This document shows positions 17,118-23,624 of a DNA stretch of 32,450 nucleotides, in pieces. Within the stretch, counting starts at the first letter, position 1. Each line of letters opens with the position of its first letter. The position numbers were made by a program, and so were the translations under genes. The notes under the pieces are model-generated. The model saw nothing but the letters and a program-made list of their open reading frames with translations, had not been told where the DNA came from and ran no database searches. This DNA comes from DASSTJ01 sp035707965 (GTDB lineage: Bacteria > Actinomycetota > Actinomycetes > Actinomycetales > Angustibacteraceae), in contig DASSTJ010000094.1 in assembly GCA_035707965.1 (NCBI GenBank), positions 1-32,450 on the forward strand, written 5' to 3'.

Positions 17118-17503
17118 GGTCGCGGGGCCGGACGGCGTCGGCCGGCCGCTCGCCGGGGCGTCGCCGGCCCGCCCGGGACTGGCGTCTCGCCGTGCTGCTG
17201 GTGGCCGTCCTGGTCCAGGTCGCCGTGCTCTACAGCCCGCAGCAGCCGTCCGTCGGCGGCCTGTCGGCAGTGACCGGCCTGGACAAGGTGGTGCACGTCG
17301 GGGTCTTCGCGCTCGTCATGGTCGCCGGCCGCACCGCACGTGTGCCGCGCGCGCTGCTGCTGGCGCTCACCGTCGTCCAGGCGCCGCTGAGCGAGATCGC
17401 TCAGGCCACGCTGCTGCCGCACCGCAGCGGTGACCCGTGGGACGTCGTGGCCGACCTGGCGGGCTGCCTGCTCGGTTGGTTGCTGACTCGGGAACGACGA
17501 TGA
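17114..17503 (+). CDS. VanZ-like small membrane protein
   Basis: 129 residues with an Arg-rich N-terminus and four predicted transmembrane segments (about 23-41, 58-73, 76-94, 107-124). DKVVHVGVFALV and SGDPWDVVADLAGCLLG match the conserved VanZ-family pattern. GTG 17114 overlaps the malic enzyme stop (GTGA), with GGAG upstream, so it is translationally coupled. VanZ-family function outside teicoplanin resistance is poorly defined, and no van genes are nearby; a resistance role should not be assumed. Confidence 0.8.
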
Positions 17504-17549
17504 TGGTGCCCGTGGGTCTTCGGGGTGCTGCCGAGAGGGGGACGCCGCC

Positions 17550-18104
17550 GTGCCGGACCTGAGCGGACAGCTGCTGCTGGCCACCCCCACGCTGCTCGAC
17601 CCGAACTTCCACCGTGCCGTGATCCTCGTGCTCGACCACGGCGACGAGGGCGCGATGGGCGTGATCCTCAACCGGCCGCTCGAGGTCCGGGTGGACGCCG
17701 TCCTGCCGACCTGGCAGCCGCACGTCACCGCTCCGGCCGTGCTGTTCCAGGGCGGTCCGGTGGGCCTGGACTCGGCGCTCGGTCTCGTGGCGCTGCCCGG
17801 TGACCTGCCGGAGCCCGCTGGCGTGCGACGGCTCAACGGCTCGCTCGCGCTCGTGGACCTCGACACCGAGCCCGAGACCGTCGTCCCGCACCTGTCGGGC
17901 ATCCGGGTCTTCGCCGGCTACGCGGGTTGGGGCTCTGACCAGCTGGAACGCGAGGTGCGCGAGGGGTCCTGGTACGTGGTGCCGTCGGAGCCGCGTGACC
18001 CGTTCACGGCCGAACCGTCCCAGCTCTGGCGCCAGGTGCTCCGCCGCCAGCCGGGCGACCTGGCGTACGTGGCCAGCTTTCCCGAGGACCCGGCCCTCAA
18101 CTGA
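17550..18104 (+). CDS. YqgE/AlgH family protein (UPF0301)
   Basis: 184 residues from GTG 17550 with GAGGGGG upstream. Family hallmarks are LLLATPTLLDPNFHRAVIL at the N-terminus, GAMGVILNRPL, FQGGPVGLDS, and IRVFAGYAGWGSDQLERE; the C-terminus has the usual WRQVLRR. The biochemical function of the family is not established (AlgH was linked to alginate gene expression in Pseudomonas). It is likely a cytoplasmic protein; length and motif order are normal. It follows the VanZ-like gene by 46 bp on the same strand and may share its transcript. Confidence 0.9.
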   Translation: MPDLSGQLLLATPTLLDPNFHRAVILVLDHGDEGAMGVILNRPLEVRVDAVLPTWQPHVTAPAVLFQGGPVGLDSALGLVALPGDLPEPAGVRRLNGSLALVDLDTEPETVVPHLSGIRVFAGYAGWGSDQLEREVREGSWYVVPSEPRDPFTAEPSQLWRQVLRRQPGDLAYVASFPEDPALN

Positions 18105-18195
18105 CGCGCCGCGTTTCCGCACTTCGCGCCCTACGGGTACGCCTGACACCCCATAGCCGTACACCTGCTGCACGAGGTGCGCGGGTCGCGGCGCC

Positions 18196-18201
18196 TAGAC
18201 T
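18196..18201 (+). promoter_or_regulatory. Putative -10 box (TAGACT) of the DUF3039 gene
   Basis: TAGACT ends 7 nt before ATG 18209. This spacing predicts a leaderless transcript, and no good ribosome site is present. No -35 is recognisable. Confidence 0.45.
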
Positions 18202-18208
18202 CAGGCGC

Positions 18209-18541
18209 ATGACTGACCTCGTGCCGCAGCTGAGCACCGACCCCTACGGCGCGCCCGGCGGCCCCGCCCCGCTGCCGCAGCCCGAGCGCTCGCCGCAGCG
18301 CACGGCCGTGCTGGAGCGCGAGCAGGTCGAGGAGCAGCTGATCGAGCCGGGCGACCACGAGCGCTTCTCGCACTACGTGCGCAAGGAGAAGATCCTGGAG
18401 AGCGCGCTCTCGGGCGAGCCGGTGACGGCGCTCTGCGGCAAGGTCTGGGTGCCCGGCCGCGACCCGAACCGCTTCCCGGTGTGCCCGATCTGCAAGGAGA
18501 TCTACGACGGCCTGAGGGCACCGCAGGACGGCGAGGACTGA
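18209..18541 (+). CDS. DUF3039 family protein
   Basis: 110 residues. The first 45 are Pro/Glu-rich and disordered-looking. The conserved part is RFSHYVRKEKILESALSGEP (53-72), followed by ALCGKVWVPGRDPNRFPVCP and CKEIYDGL. Cys76, Cys92 and Cys95, with His55 as a possible fourth ligand, suggest a small zinc-binding module. DUF3039 is an actinobacterial family of unknown function. It precedes a DEAD/DEAH helicase by about 100 bp on the same strand; a functional link is inference from position only. Transcription is probably leaderless from the adjacent -10 box. Confidence 0.88.
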   Translation: MTDLVPQLSTDPYGAPGGPAPLPQPERSPQRTAVLEREQVEEQLIEPGDHERFSHYVRKEKILESALSGEPVTALCGKVWVPGRDPNRFPVCPICKEIYDGLRAPQDGED

Positions 18542-18623
18542 CTGCCTGCACGGTGCGGCCATAGCACGTCACCCGGCGACGCGACGGCATGCGGTGCGCG
18601 GCATGTCGCTGTCTCGCAACGGT

Positions 18624-18629
18624 TACCCT
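18624..18629 (+). promoter_or_regulatory. Putative -10 box (TACCCT) of the helicase gene
   Basis: TACCCT fits TANNNT and ends 10 nt before ATG 18640, giving a very short or absent 5' leader. No ribosome site is evident before the ATG. Confidence 0.35.
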
Positions 18630-18639
18630 CATCGGGCTG

Positions 18640-20406
18640 ATGAGTACCTCCGCCGCCTCCCACCTGCCTCCCGCGTTCCCCGGGCGGGCGCCGTGGGGAA
18701 CCGCCGCGAAGCTGCGTGCATGGCAGGCGGCGGCCCTCGAGCAGTACCTCCAGCAGGCGCCGCGGGACTTCCTTGCGGTGGCTACCCCCGGCGCCGGCAA
18801 GACGACGTTCGCCCTCCGAGTGGCCACCGAGCTGTTGCACGCCGGTGTCGTCCAGCGCGTCACCGTGGTGGCGCCGACGGAGCACCTGAAGACGCAGTGG
18901 GCCGACGCGGCCCACCGGGTCGGCATCCGCATCGACCCGCGGTTCAAGAACGCGCACGGCACGCACGGCCGCGACTTCGACGGGGTCGTGGTCACCTACG
19001 CCCAGGTGGCGGCCCGGCCGCTGCTGCACCGGGCGCGCACCGAGGCCGCCCGCACGTTGGTGATCCTCGACGAGATCCACCACGCGGGGGACGCCCTGTC
19101 CTGGGGTGACGCCGTGCGCGAGGCCTTCGACCCGGCGACCCGGCGGCTGGCGCTCACGGGCACGCCGTTCCGGTCCGACACGTCCGCCATCCCGTTCGTG
19201 CGGTACGAGCAGGACGACGAGGGCGTGCGGCGCTCGACCCCGGACTTCGGCTACGGCTACGGGCGCGCGCTGGCCGACGGCGTCGTCCGGCCCGTGATCT
19301 TCCTGGCCTACTCGGGTCAGATGCGCTGGCGCACGCGCGCGGGTGACGAGGTCAGCGCTCGGCTCGGCGAGCCGCTCACCCAGGACCTGACGGCGCAGGC
19401 GTGGCGTACCGCGCTCGACCCGCGGGGCGAGTGGGTGCCGTCCGTGCTCAAGGCGGCCGACACCCGTCTGACCGAGGTGCGGCGCGGCGTGCCGGACGCT
19501 GGCGGCCTCGTGATCGCCACCGACCAGTCGCAGGCCCGCTCCTACGCCTCGGTGCTGCGGGGCATCACGGGTGAGCCGCCGGTCGTCGTGCTGTCGGACG
19601 ACGCCGGCTCGTCGGAGCGCATCGAGCAGTTCGCGGCGGGGCAGCAGCGGTGGATGGTCGCCGTCCGCATGGTGTCGGAGGGGGTCGACGTCCCGCGGCT
19701 GTGCGTTGGTGTCTACGCCACCTCGGCGTCCACGCCCCTGTTCTTCGCGCAGGCCGTCGGCCGCTTCGTGCGGGCGCGGCGCCGAGGCGAGACCGCGTCG
19801 GTCTTCCTCCCCAGCGTGCCGACGCTGCTCGGGCACGCGGCCCAGATGGAGGTCGAGCGCGACCATGCCCTCGACCGCGCCAAGCGGTCGGACGACGACC
19901 TGTGGGCGCCCGAGGACGCTCTCGTCGCCGAGGCCAACCGTGCCGACGCTGGTGCCGGCCAGGACGAGCTGGCCTTCGAGGCGCTCGAGGCGCAGGCCGA
20001 GTTCGACCACGTGCTGTTCGACGGCGGCGAGTTCGGCACGGCCGCGCTCGTCGGCAGCGAGGAGGAGCAGGACTTCCTCGGGCTGCCCGGGCTGCTCGAG
20101 CCGGACCAGGTCGCCACGCTGCTGCGACAGCGGCAGGCCGCCCAGCAGAAGGGGCGGCGTCGCGCGGCGGCAGCGACCGGGGAGGAGGCGCCCGAGTCGG
20201 TGGTCAGCCACCGCGAGGTCGCAGCGCTGCGCAAGGAGCTGCACCAGCTGGTCGGGGCCTGGGCGAAGCGCACCGGTCAGCCGCACGCCACGGTGCACGC
20301 CGCACTGCGGTCGTCGTGCGGAGGGCCCCCCGTGCCGCAGGCGAGCGCCCATCAGGTGCGTGAGCGCATCCAGACGCTGCGGCGATGGTTCGTCGGACAG
20401 ACGTAG
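18640..20406 (+). CDS. DEAD/DEAH-box helicase (superfamily 2)
   Basis: 588 residues. RecA-like domain 1 has LRAWQAAAL (Q-motif-like), Walker A ATPGAGKT (48-55), VVAPTEHLK, DEIH (144-147) and motif III LTGTPFR. Domain 2 has GGLVIATDQSQA, MVSEGVDVPRL and motif VI QAVGRFVRARRRG. The C-terminal 170 residues are acidic then Ala/Gln/Arg-rich with a helical tail. It resembles the actinobacterial UvrB/RecB-like SF2 helicases of unassigned function; nucleic acid unwinding driven by ATP is expected. ATG 18640 is chosen because the upstream in-frame extension lacks similarity and a -10-like box lies just before it. A thioredoxin gene follows after 39 bp. Confidence 0.9.
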   Translation: MSTSAASHLPPAFPGRAPWGTAAKLRAWQAAALEQYLQQAPRDFLAVATPGAGKTTFALRVATELLHAGVVQRVTVVAPTEHLKTQWADAAHRVGIRIDPRFKNAHGTHGRDFDGVVVTYAQVAARPLLHRARTEAARTLVILDEIHHAGDALSWGDAVREAFDPATRRLALTGTPFRSDTSAIPFVRYEQDDEGVRRSTPDFGYGYGRALADGVVRPVIFLAYSGQMRWRTRAGDEVSARLGEPLTQDLTAQAWRTALDPRGEWVPSVLKAADTRLTEVRRGVPDAGGLVIATDQSQARSYASVLRGITGEPPVVVLSDDAGSSERIEQFAAGQQRWMVAVRMVSEGVDVPRLCVGVYATSASTPLFFAQAVGRFVRARRRGETASVFLPSVPTLLGHAAQMEVERDHALDRAKRSDDDLWAPEDALVAEANRADAGAGQDELAFEALEAQAEFDHVLFDGGEFGTAALVGSEEEQDFLGLPGLLEPDQVATLLRQRQAAQQKGRRRAAAATGEEAPESVVSHREVAALRKELHQLVGAWAKRTGQPHATVHAALRSSCGGPPVPQASAHQVRERIQTLRRWFVGQT

Positions 20407-20445
20407 GTGCGGAACACGCAGGCGGGTCCCGCTGTTGGGACTGAC

Positions 20446-20817
20446 ATGGCCACCACCACCATGACCAAGGACACCCACGACGCCACCGTCGCCGACGGGA
20501 TCGTGCTCATCGACTTCTGGGCGGCGTGGTGCGGTCCGTGCCGGCAGTTCGCTCCCGTGTTCGAGAAGGTGAGCGAGGCCAACCCGGACGTCACCTTCGC
20601 CAAGGTCGACACCGAGGCCGAGCCAGACCTCGCAGGGCGCTACGGCATCACGTCGATCCCGACGCTCATCGCGTACCGCGACGGCATCCCCGTCTTCGGT
20701 CAGCCGGGCTCGCTGCCGCAGCCGGCCTTGGAGGACCTGCTGACCCAGGTGCGTGGGCTCGACATGGACGAGGTCCGGTCGCGCTACGCCGAGCAGGTCG
20801 CCCAGCACCAGCACTGA
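20446..20817 (+). CDS. trxA: Thioredoxin
   Basis: 123 residues. The redox site WCGPC (C29, C32) sits in IDFWAAWCGPCRQFAPVFE, with FAKVDTEAEPDLAGRYGITS and the cis-Pro loop SIPTLIAYRDG following, all classical. It reduces protein disulfides in the cytoplasm, with electrons from thioredoxin reductase (not in this window). The C-terminus carries an unusual extra acidic/Gln/His tail after residue 105. Start ATG 20446 has no strong ribosome site; 20461 is a possible alternative. It lies 39 bp after the helicase on the same strand. Confidence 0.92.
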   Translation: MATTTMTKDTHDATVADGIVLIDFWAAWCGPCRQFAPVFEKVSEANPDVTFAKVDTEAEPDLAGRYGITSIPTLIAYRDGIPVFGQPGSLPQPALEDLLTQVRGLDMDEVRSRYAEQVAQHQH

Positions 20818-20832
20818 GTGCCGGTCAGGGGC

Positions 20833-20973
20833 TCAGGCCGAGTCCTCCCCGGCCCGTGCCACCAGACTCTGCGCGATGGAGAGGAGCGCCAAGGCCTGGA
20901 CCGCCTCCCACGTCCCGGGCTTCAGCTTCTCGGCCACCGTGGTCGCCTGGTCGGCGAGTTCTTTCGCTGTCAT
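20833..20973 (-). CDS. Small uncharacterised protein (46 aa)
   Basis: A 46-residue ORF beginning MTAKELADQATTVAEKLKPG and ending VARAGEDSA. It looks like two amphipathic helices separated by KPGTW, with no Cys, no signal peptide and no membrane segment. A TAGAGT -10 box ends exactly 7 nt before its ATG, the same leaderless layout as other genes here, and its stop lies 15 bp from the convergent thioredoxin stop, so it fills its gap neatly. I do not recognise the family. Divergence from the IclR gene suggests possible shared control. It is small enough to be missed by automated annotation. Confidence 0.6.
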   Translation of the reverse strand: MTAKELADQATTVAEKLKPGTWEAVQALALLSIAQSLVARAGEDSA

Positions 20974-20980
20974 GCGAGGA

Positions 20981-20986
20981 ACTCTA
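20981..20986 (-). promoter_or_regulatory. Putative -10 box (TAGAGT) of the 46-aa ORF
   Basis: On the minus strand TAGAGT ends 7 nt before the ATG at 20973. No ribosome site is seen, which fits a leaderless transcript. Confidence 0.4.
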
Positions 20987-21038
20987 CTGAGCGGAACCGA
21001 TCGTTGGGTCGGACTGCGCTGACGGACCGTCCCCCGGC

Positions 21039-21044
21039 TAACCT
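21039..21044 (+). promoter_or_regulatory. Putative -10 box (TAACCT) of the IclR regulator
   Basis: TAACCT ends 6 nt before GTG 21051. The upstream bases contain no ribosome site. The box is about 52 bp from the opposing -10 of the 46-aa ORF, so the two promoters are back to back. Confidence 0.4.
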
Positions 21045-21050
21045 CTCGTC

Positions 21051-21692
21051 GTGACCGCGACGCCCCGGAGCAGAGAGACGTCCCAGACGCTCGACCGCGG
21101 GCTGCAGCTGCTGACGGTCCTCGCGGAGTCGGACGCGGGGCGGACTGTCACCGAGCTGGCTGCCGCGCTCGGCGTCGCTCGACCGGTCGTCTACCGGCTC
21201 CTGGCCACGCTCGAGCAGCACCACCTCGCGCACCGGGCTGCGGACGGGCGGGCTCGGCTCGGGCTGGGCGTGCTGGCGCTGGCCGGACGCGTGCAGCCGC
21301 TGCTGAGGGATGCCGCCGGACCGGTTCTGCGCCGCCTCGCCGACGAGGTGGGCGCGACCGCGCACCTCACCGTCGTCGACGGTTCCGACGCGCTCGCCGT
21401 CGCCGTCGTCGAGCCGATGTGGACCCAGCTGCACGTCGCCTACCGGGTCGGCAGCCGACACCCGCTCGACCGCGGCGCCGCTGGCCGTGCCGTGCTCGCC
21501 GCCCGCGCAGGCGAGCGCCGCCCGGTGAGCACGGACGGAGAGCTGCAGCCCGACGCCCACGGAGTGGCCGTCGCCTGGCGCGTCGGCGCGCTCGAAGGAT
21601 CGGTCGGCGTCGTCTCGCTCGGCCCGATCGGACCGGGCGTCGCCGACCACGTCCTGGCTGCCGCCCAGCAGATCGAGGCACGTCTGGCCTGA
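21051..21692 (+). CDS. IclR-family transcriptional regulator
   Basis: 213 residues from GTG 21051. Residues 10-60 form the IclR winged HTH (TSQTLDRGLQLLTVLAESD, TVTELAAALGVARPVVYRLL). Residues 75-213 are the effector domain, with LRRLADEVGATAHLTVVDG and HPLDRGAAGRAVLAA. At 213 residues it is about 40 shorter than typical IclR proteins, and the C-terminal ligand pocket seems shortened rather than broken. It is a DNA-binding dimer whose ligand is unknown. A DrrAB-type exporter begins 120 bp downstream, separated by TGCCAG repeats, and could be a target; that is inference. Confidence 0.88.
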   Translation: MTATPRSRETSQTLDRGLQLLTVLAESDAGRTVTELAAALGVARPVVYRLLATLEQHHLAHRAADGRARLGLGVLALAGRVQPLLRDAAGPVLRRLADEVGATAHLTVVDGSDALAVAVVEPMWTQLHVAYRVGSRHPLDRGAAGRAVLAARAGERRPVSTDGELQPDAHGVAVAWRVGALEGSVGVVSLGPIGPGVADHVLAAAQQIEARLA

Positions 21693-21729
21693 CCGGCGCC
21701 GAGAGCCGCTGACACCGGACCATAGGGCC

Positions 21730-21770
21730 TGCCAGCGGGTGCCAGTCGGCGGTGCGCCCCCTGCCAGGGG
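21730..21770. promoter_or_regulatory. TGCCAG repeats and palindrome upstream of the ABC exporter
   Basis: TGCCAG occurs at 21730, 21740 and 21762, offsets of 10 and 22 bp, which place the copies on the same DNA face. The last copy is inside CCCCTG-C-CAGGGG (21758-21770), a perfect 6-bp-arm palindrome. The cluster is 44-84 bp before the exporter start and may be an operator. Confidence 0.4.
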
Positions 21771-21813
21771 CCTGCCTCACGATCGATCTCGACATCGACG
21801 TGAGGAGAACTCC

Positions 21814-22773
21814 ATGACTTACGCCTTCCAGGCAGAGGGCCTGACGAAGCGCTTCGGCGAGACCCAGGCCCTGGCCGGCGTCGACCTGGCGGCCCGTGAG
21901 GGCACCGTGCTCGGCGTGCTCGGTCCCAACGGCGCCGGCAAGACCACTGCCGTCCGCATCCTTGCCACCTTGCTGCGTCCCGACTCCGGGCACGCGCAGG
22001 TCGGCGGCTACGACGTCCTGCGGCAGGCGCACCTGGTGCGCCAGACCATCGGGCTCACCGGCCAGTACGCGTCCGTGGACGAGGACCTGACCGGCACCCA
22101 GAACCTCGTGATGATCGGCGAGCTGCTCAACCTCTCGCAGCGGGACGCCCGGACCCGGGCGGCCGAGCTGCTGCAGTGGTTCGACCTGCGCGAGGCGGCC
22201 GACCGCATGGCCAAGACGTACAGCGGCGGCATGCGGCGGCGCCTCGACCTCGCTGCGAGTCTGGTCGGGCGTCCATCCGTGATCTTCCTCGACGAGCCCA
22301 CGACGGGCCTCGACCCGGCCAAGCGTGAGGAGATGTGGGACGTCGTCCGCAACGTGGTCTCGGACGGGGCCACCGTCCTGCTGACCACCCAGTACCTCGA
22401 GGAGGCCGACGCGCTCGCGGACGAGATCAGCGTCATCGACCGCGGCCGCGTCATCGCGCACGACACCCCGGATGGCCTCAAGCATGTCGTCGGCGGACAG
22501 CGGCTGCGGGTGCGGCCGACCGATCCGGCCCGCGTCGACGATGTGCGGGCCATCCTCGCTGACCTCACCAGCACGACCCCCGAGGAGACCAGCCACCACG
22601 AGCTGACCGCACGGGTGGACGACGACTCGCTGCTGCCGGCGCTGGTGCAGCGCATCAGCGCGGCCGGCATCACGGTGCACGAGTTCTCCTTGCACCTGCC
22701 CACCCTCGACGAGGTCTTCCTCACCCTCACCGGCCGAGCGACGGCCGACGACGACACGCAGGAGGCAGCATGA
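21814..22773 (+). CDS. ABC transporter ATP-binding protein, DrrA type
   Basis: 319 residues. Walker A GPNGAGKT (37-44), signature YSGGM (ending 140), Walker B VIFLDEP (156-162) and TTQYLEEAD with the switch region typical of daunorubicin-exporter-type ATPases. The C-terminal extension after about residue 225 is the DrrA-family domain, with LDEVFLTLTG. ATG 21814 has GAGGAGAA upstream; an in-frame extension to 21739 looks non-coding. It powers export through the overlapping permease gene (ATGA). The substrate (drug, lipid or peptide) cannot be predicted from the ATPase. Confidence 0.92.
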   Translation: MTYAFQAEGLTKRFGETQALAGVDLAAREGTVLGVLGPNGAGKTTAVRILATLLRPDSGHAQVGGYDVLRQAHLVRQTIGLTGQYASVDEDLTGTQNLVMIGELLNLSQRDARTRAAELLQWFDLREAADRMAKTYSGGMRRRLDLAASLVGRPSVIFLDEPTTGLDPAKREEMWDVVRNVVSDGATVLLTTQYLEEADALADEISVIDRGRVIAHDTPDGLKHVVGGQRLRVRPTDPARVDDVRAILADLTSTTPEETSHHELTARVDDDSLLPALVQRISAAGITVHEFSLHLPTLDEVFLTLTGRATADDDTQEAA

Positions 22774-23606
22774 CCACCACCGACCTCGGCGCCGCGCCGA
22801 CGCCTCGAGCGATCTCCGCCGGCAGGGCCGCGGCACCGCCACGGCCGGCGAACAGCGTGCGGCACATCGTCGTCCTCGCCAAGCGCAGTCTGATCAAGAC
22901 CATGCGCACGCCGGAAGCCCTGATCGACGTGACGCTCCAGCCGATCATCTTCCTCGGCATGTTCGTCTACATCTTCGGCGGCGCGATCGCGGGTGGCTCG
23001 CAGCACGCCTACCTGCAGTTCCTGCTGCCCGGACTCTTCGGCCAGACCATCGCGATGGCGAGCGTCGCGCTCGGCCAGAACCTGAACGCGGACATCGAGA
23101 AGGGCGTCTTCGACCGCTTCCGGTCCCTTCCCATCGCCCGGTCCGCGCCCCTGGTCGGCGCGGTCGCCGCCGACGTCGTGCGCTACCTCATCCTGTTCAC
23201 CGTGATGATGGGCGTCGGGCTGCTCATGGGCTTCGACGTCACCAACGGCTGGGTGCCGGTGCTTGCCGCCCTCGGGCTGTCGATGGGCTTCGCCCTGTGC
23301 TTCGGCTGGATCTCGGTGTTCGTCGGCATGATCGTGCGCACGTCCGGCGCGGTGCAGGGGCTGATGTTCCTGCTCGTCCTGCCGCTCAGCTTCGGCAGCA
23401 ACACGTTCGTGCCGGTGGACACGATGCCCGGATGGTTGCAGGCCTTCGTCAAGGTCAACCCGATCACGCACCTGGTCGGCGCGGTGCGCGGCCTCATGGT
23501 CGGCGGTCCGGTGCAGAACCACCTGCTGTGGACGCTGCTCTGGATGGCGATCCTGCTCGTGGTGTTCTTCCCGCTGGCGCTGCGCGCCTACCGGCGTCGC
23601 GCCTGA
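22770..23606 (+). CDS. ABC-2 type transporter permease, DrrB type
   Basis: 278 residues with a hydrophilic 45-residue N-terminus and six predicted transmembrane helices. Family marks include PIIFLGMFVYIFGGAIAGG, the LPGLFGQTIAMAS segment, and EKGVFDRFRSLPIARSAPLVG, the ABC-2 coupling loop that contacts the ATPase. NTFVPVDTMPGWLQAFVKVNP before the last helices is typical of the DrrB group. It overlaps the ATPase gene by 4 bp, so the two subunits should be made in matched amounts. It ends 18 bp from the convergent regulator gene. Confidence 0.92.
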   Translation: MTTTDLGAAPTPRAISAGRAAAPPRPANSVRHIVVLAKRSLIKTMRTPEALIDVTLQPIIFLGMFVYIFGGAIAGGSQHAYLQFLLPGLFGQTIAMASVALGQNLNADIEKGVFDRFRSLPIARSAPLVGAVAADVVRYLILFTVMMGVGLLMGFDVTNGWVPVLAALGLSMGFALCFGWISVFVGMIVRTSGAVQGLMFLLVLPLSFGSNTFVPVDTMPGWLQAFVKVNPITHLVGAVRGLMVGGPVQNHLLWTLLWMAILLVVFFPLALRAYRRRA

Positions 23607-23608
23607 CG

Positions 23609-23622
23609 CGGACGTGGGTCCG
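23609..23622. terminator. Small hairpin between convergent genes
   Basis: CGGAC-GTGG-GTCCG gives a 5-bp stem with a tetraloop in the 18-bp gap between the permease and the SARP regulator. It is weak and has no T tract; it may act as a bidirectional terminator. Confidence 0.25.
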
Positions 23623-23624
23623 AC

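Noticed and set aside
18105..18208. A riboswitch or small RNA in the gap before the DUF3039 gene.
   Set aside because: Only weak 5-bp inverted repeats are present, and the predicted transcript starts at the ATG, leaving no leader.
21051..21692. The IclR protein as regulator of homogentisate genes, as HmgR is in Pseudomonas.
   Set aside because: It lies about 11 kb from hmgA, and nothing in the sequence ties it to the 32089-32105 palindrome.
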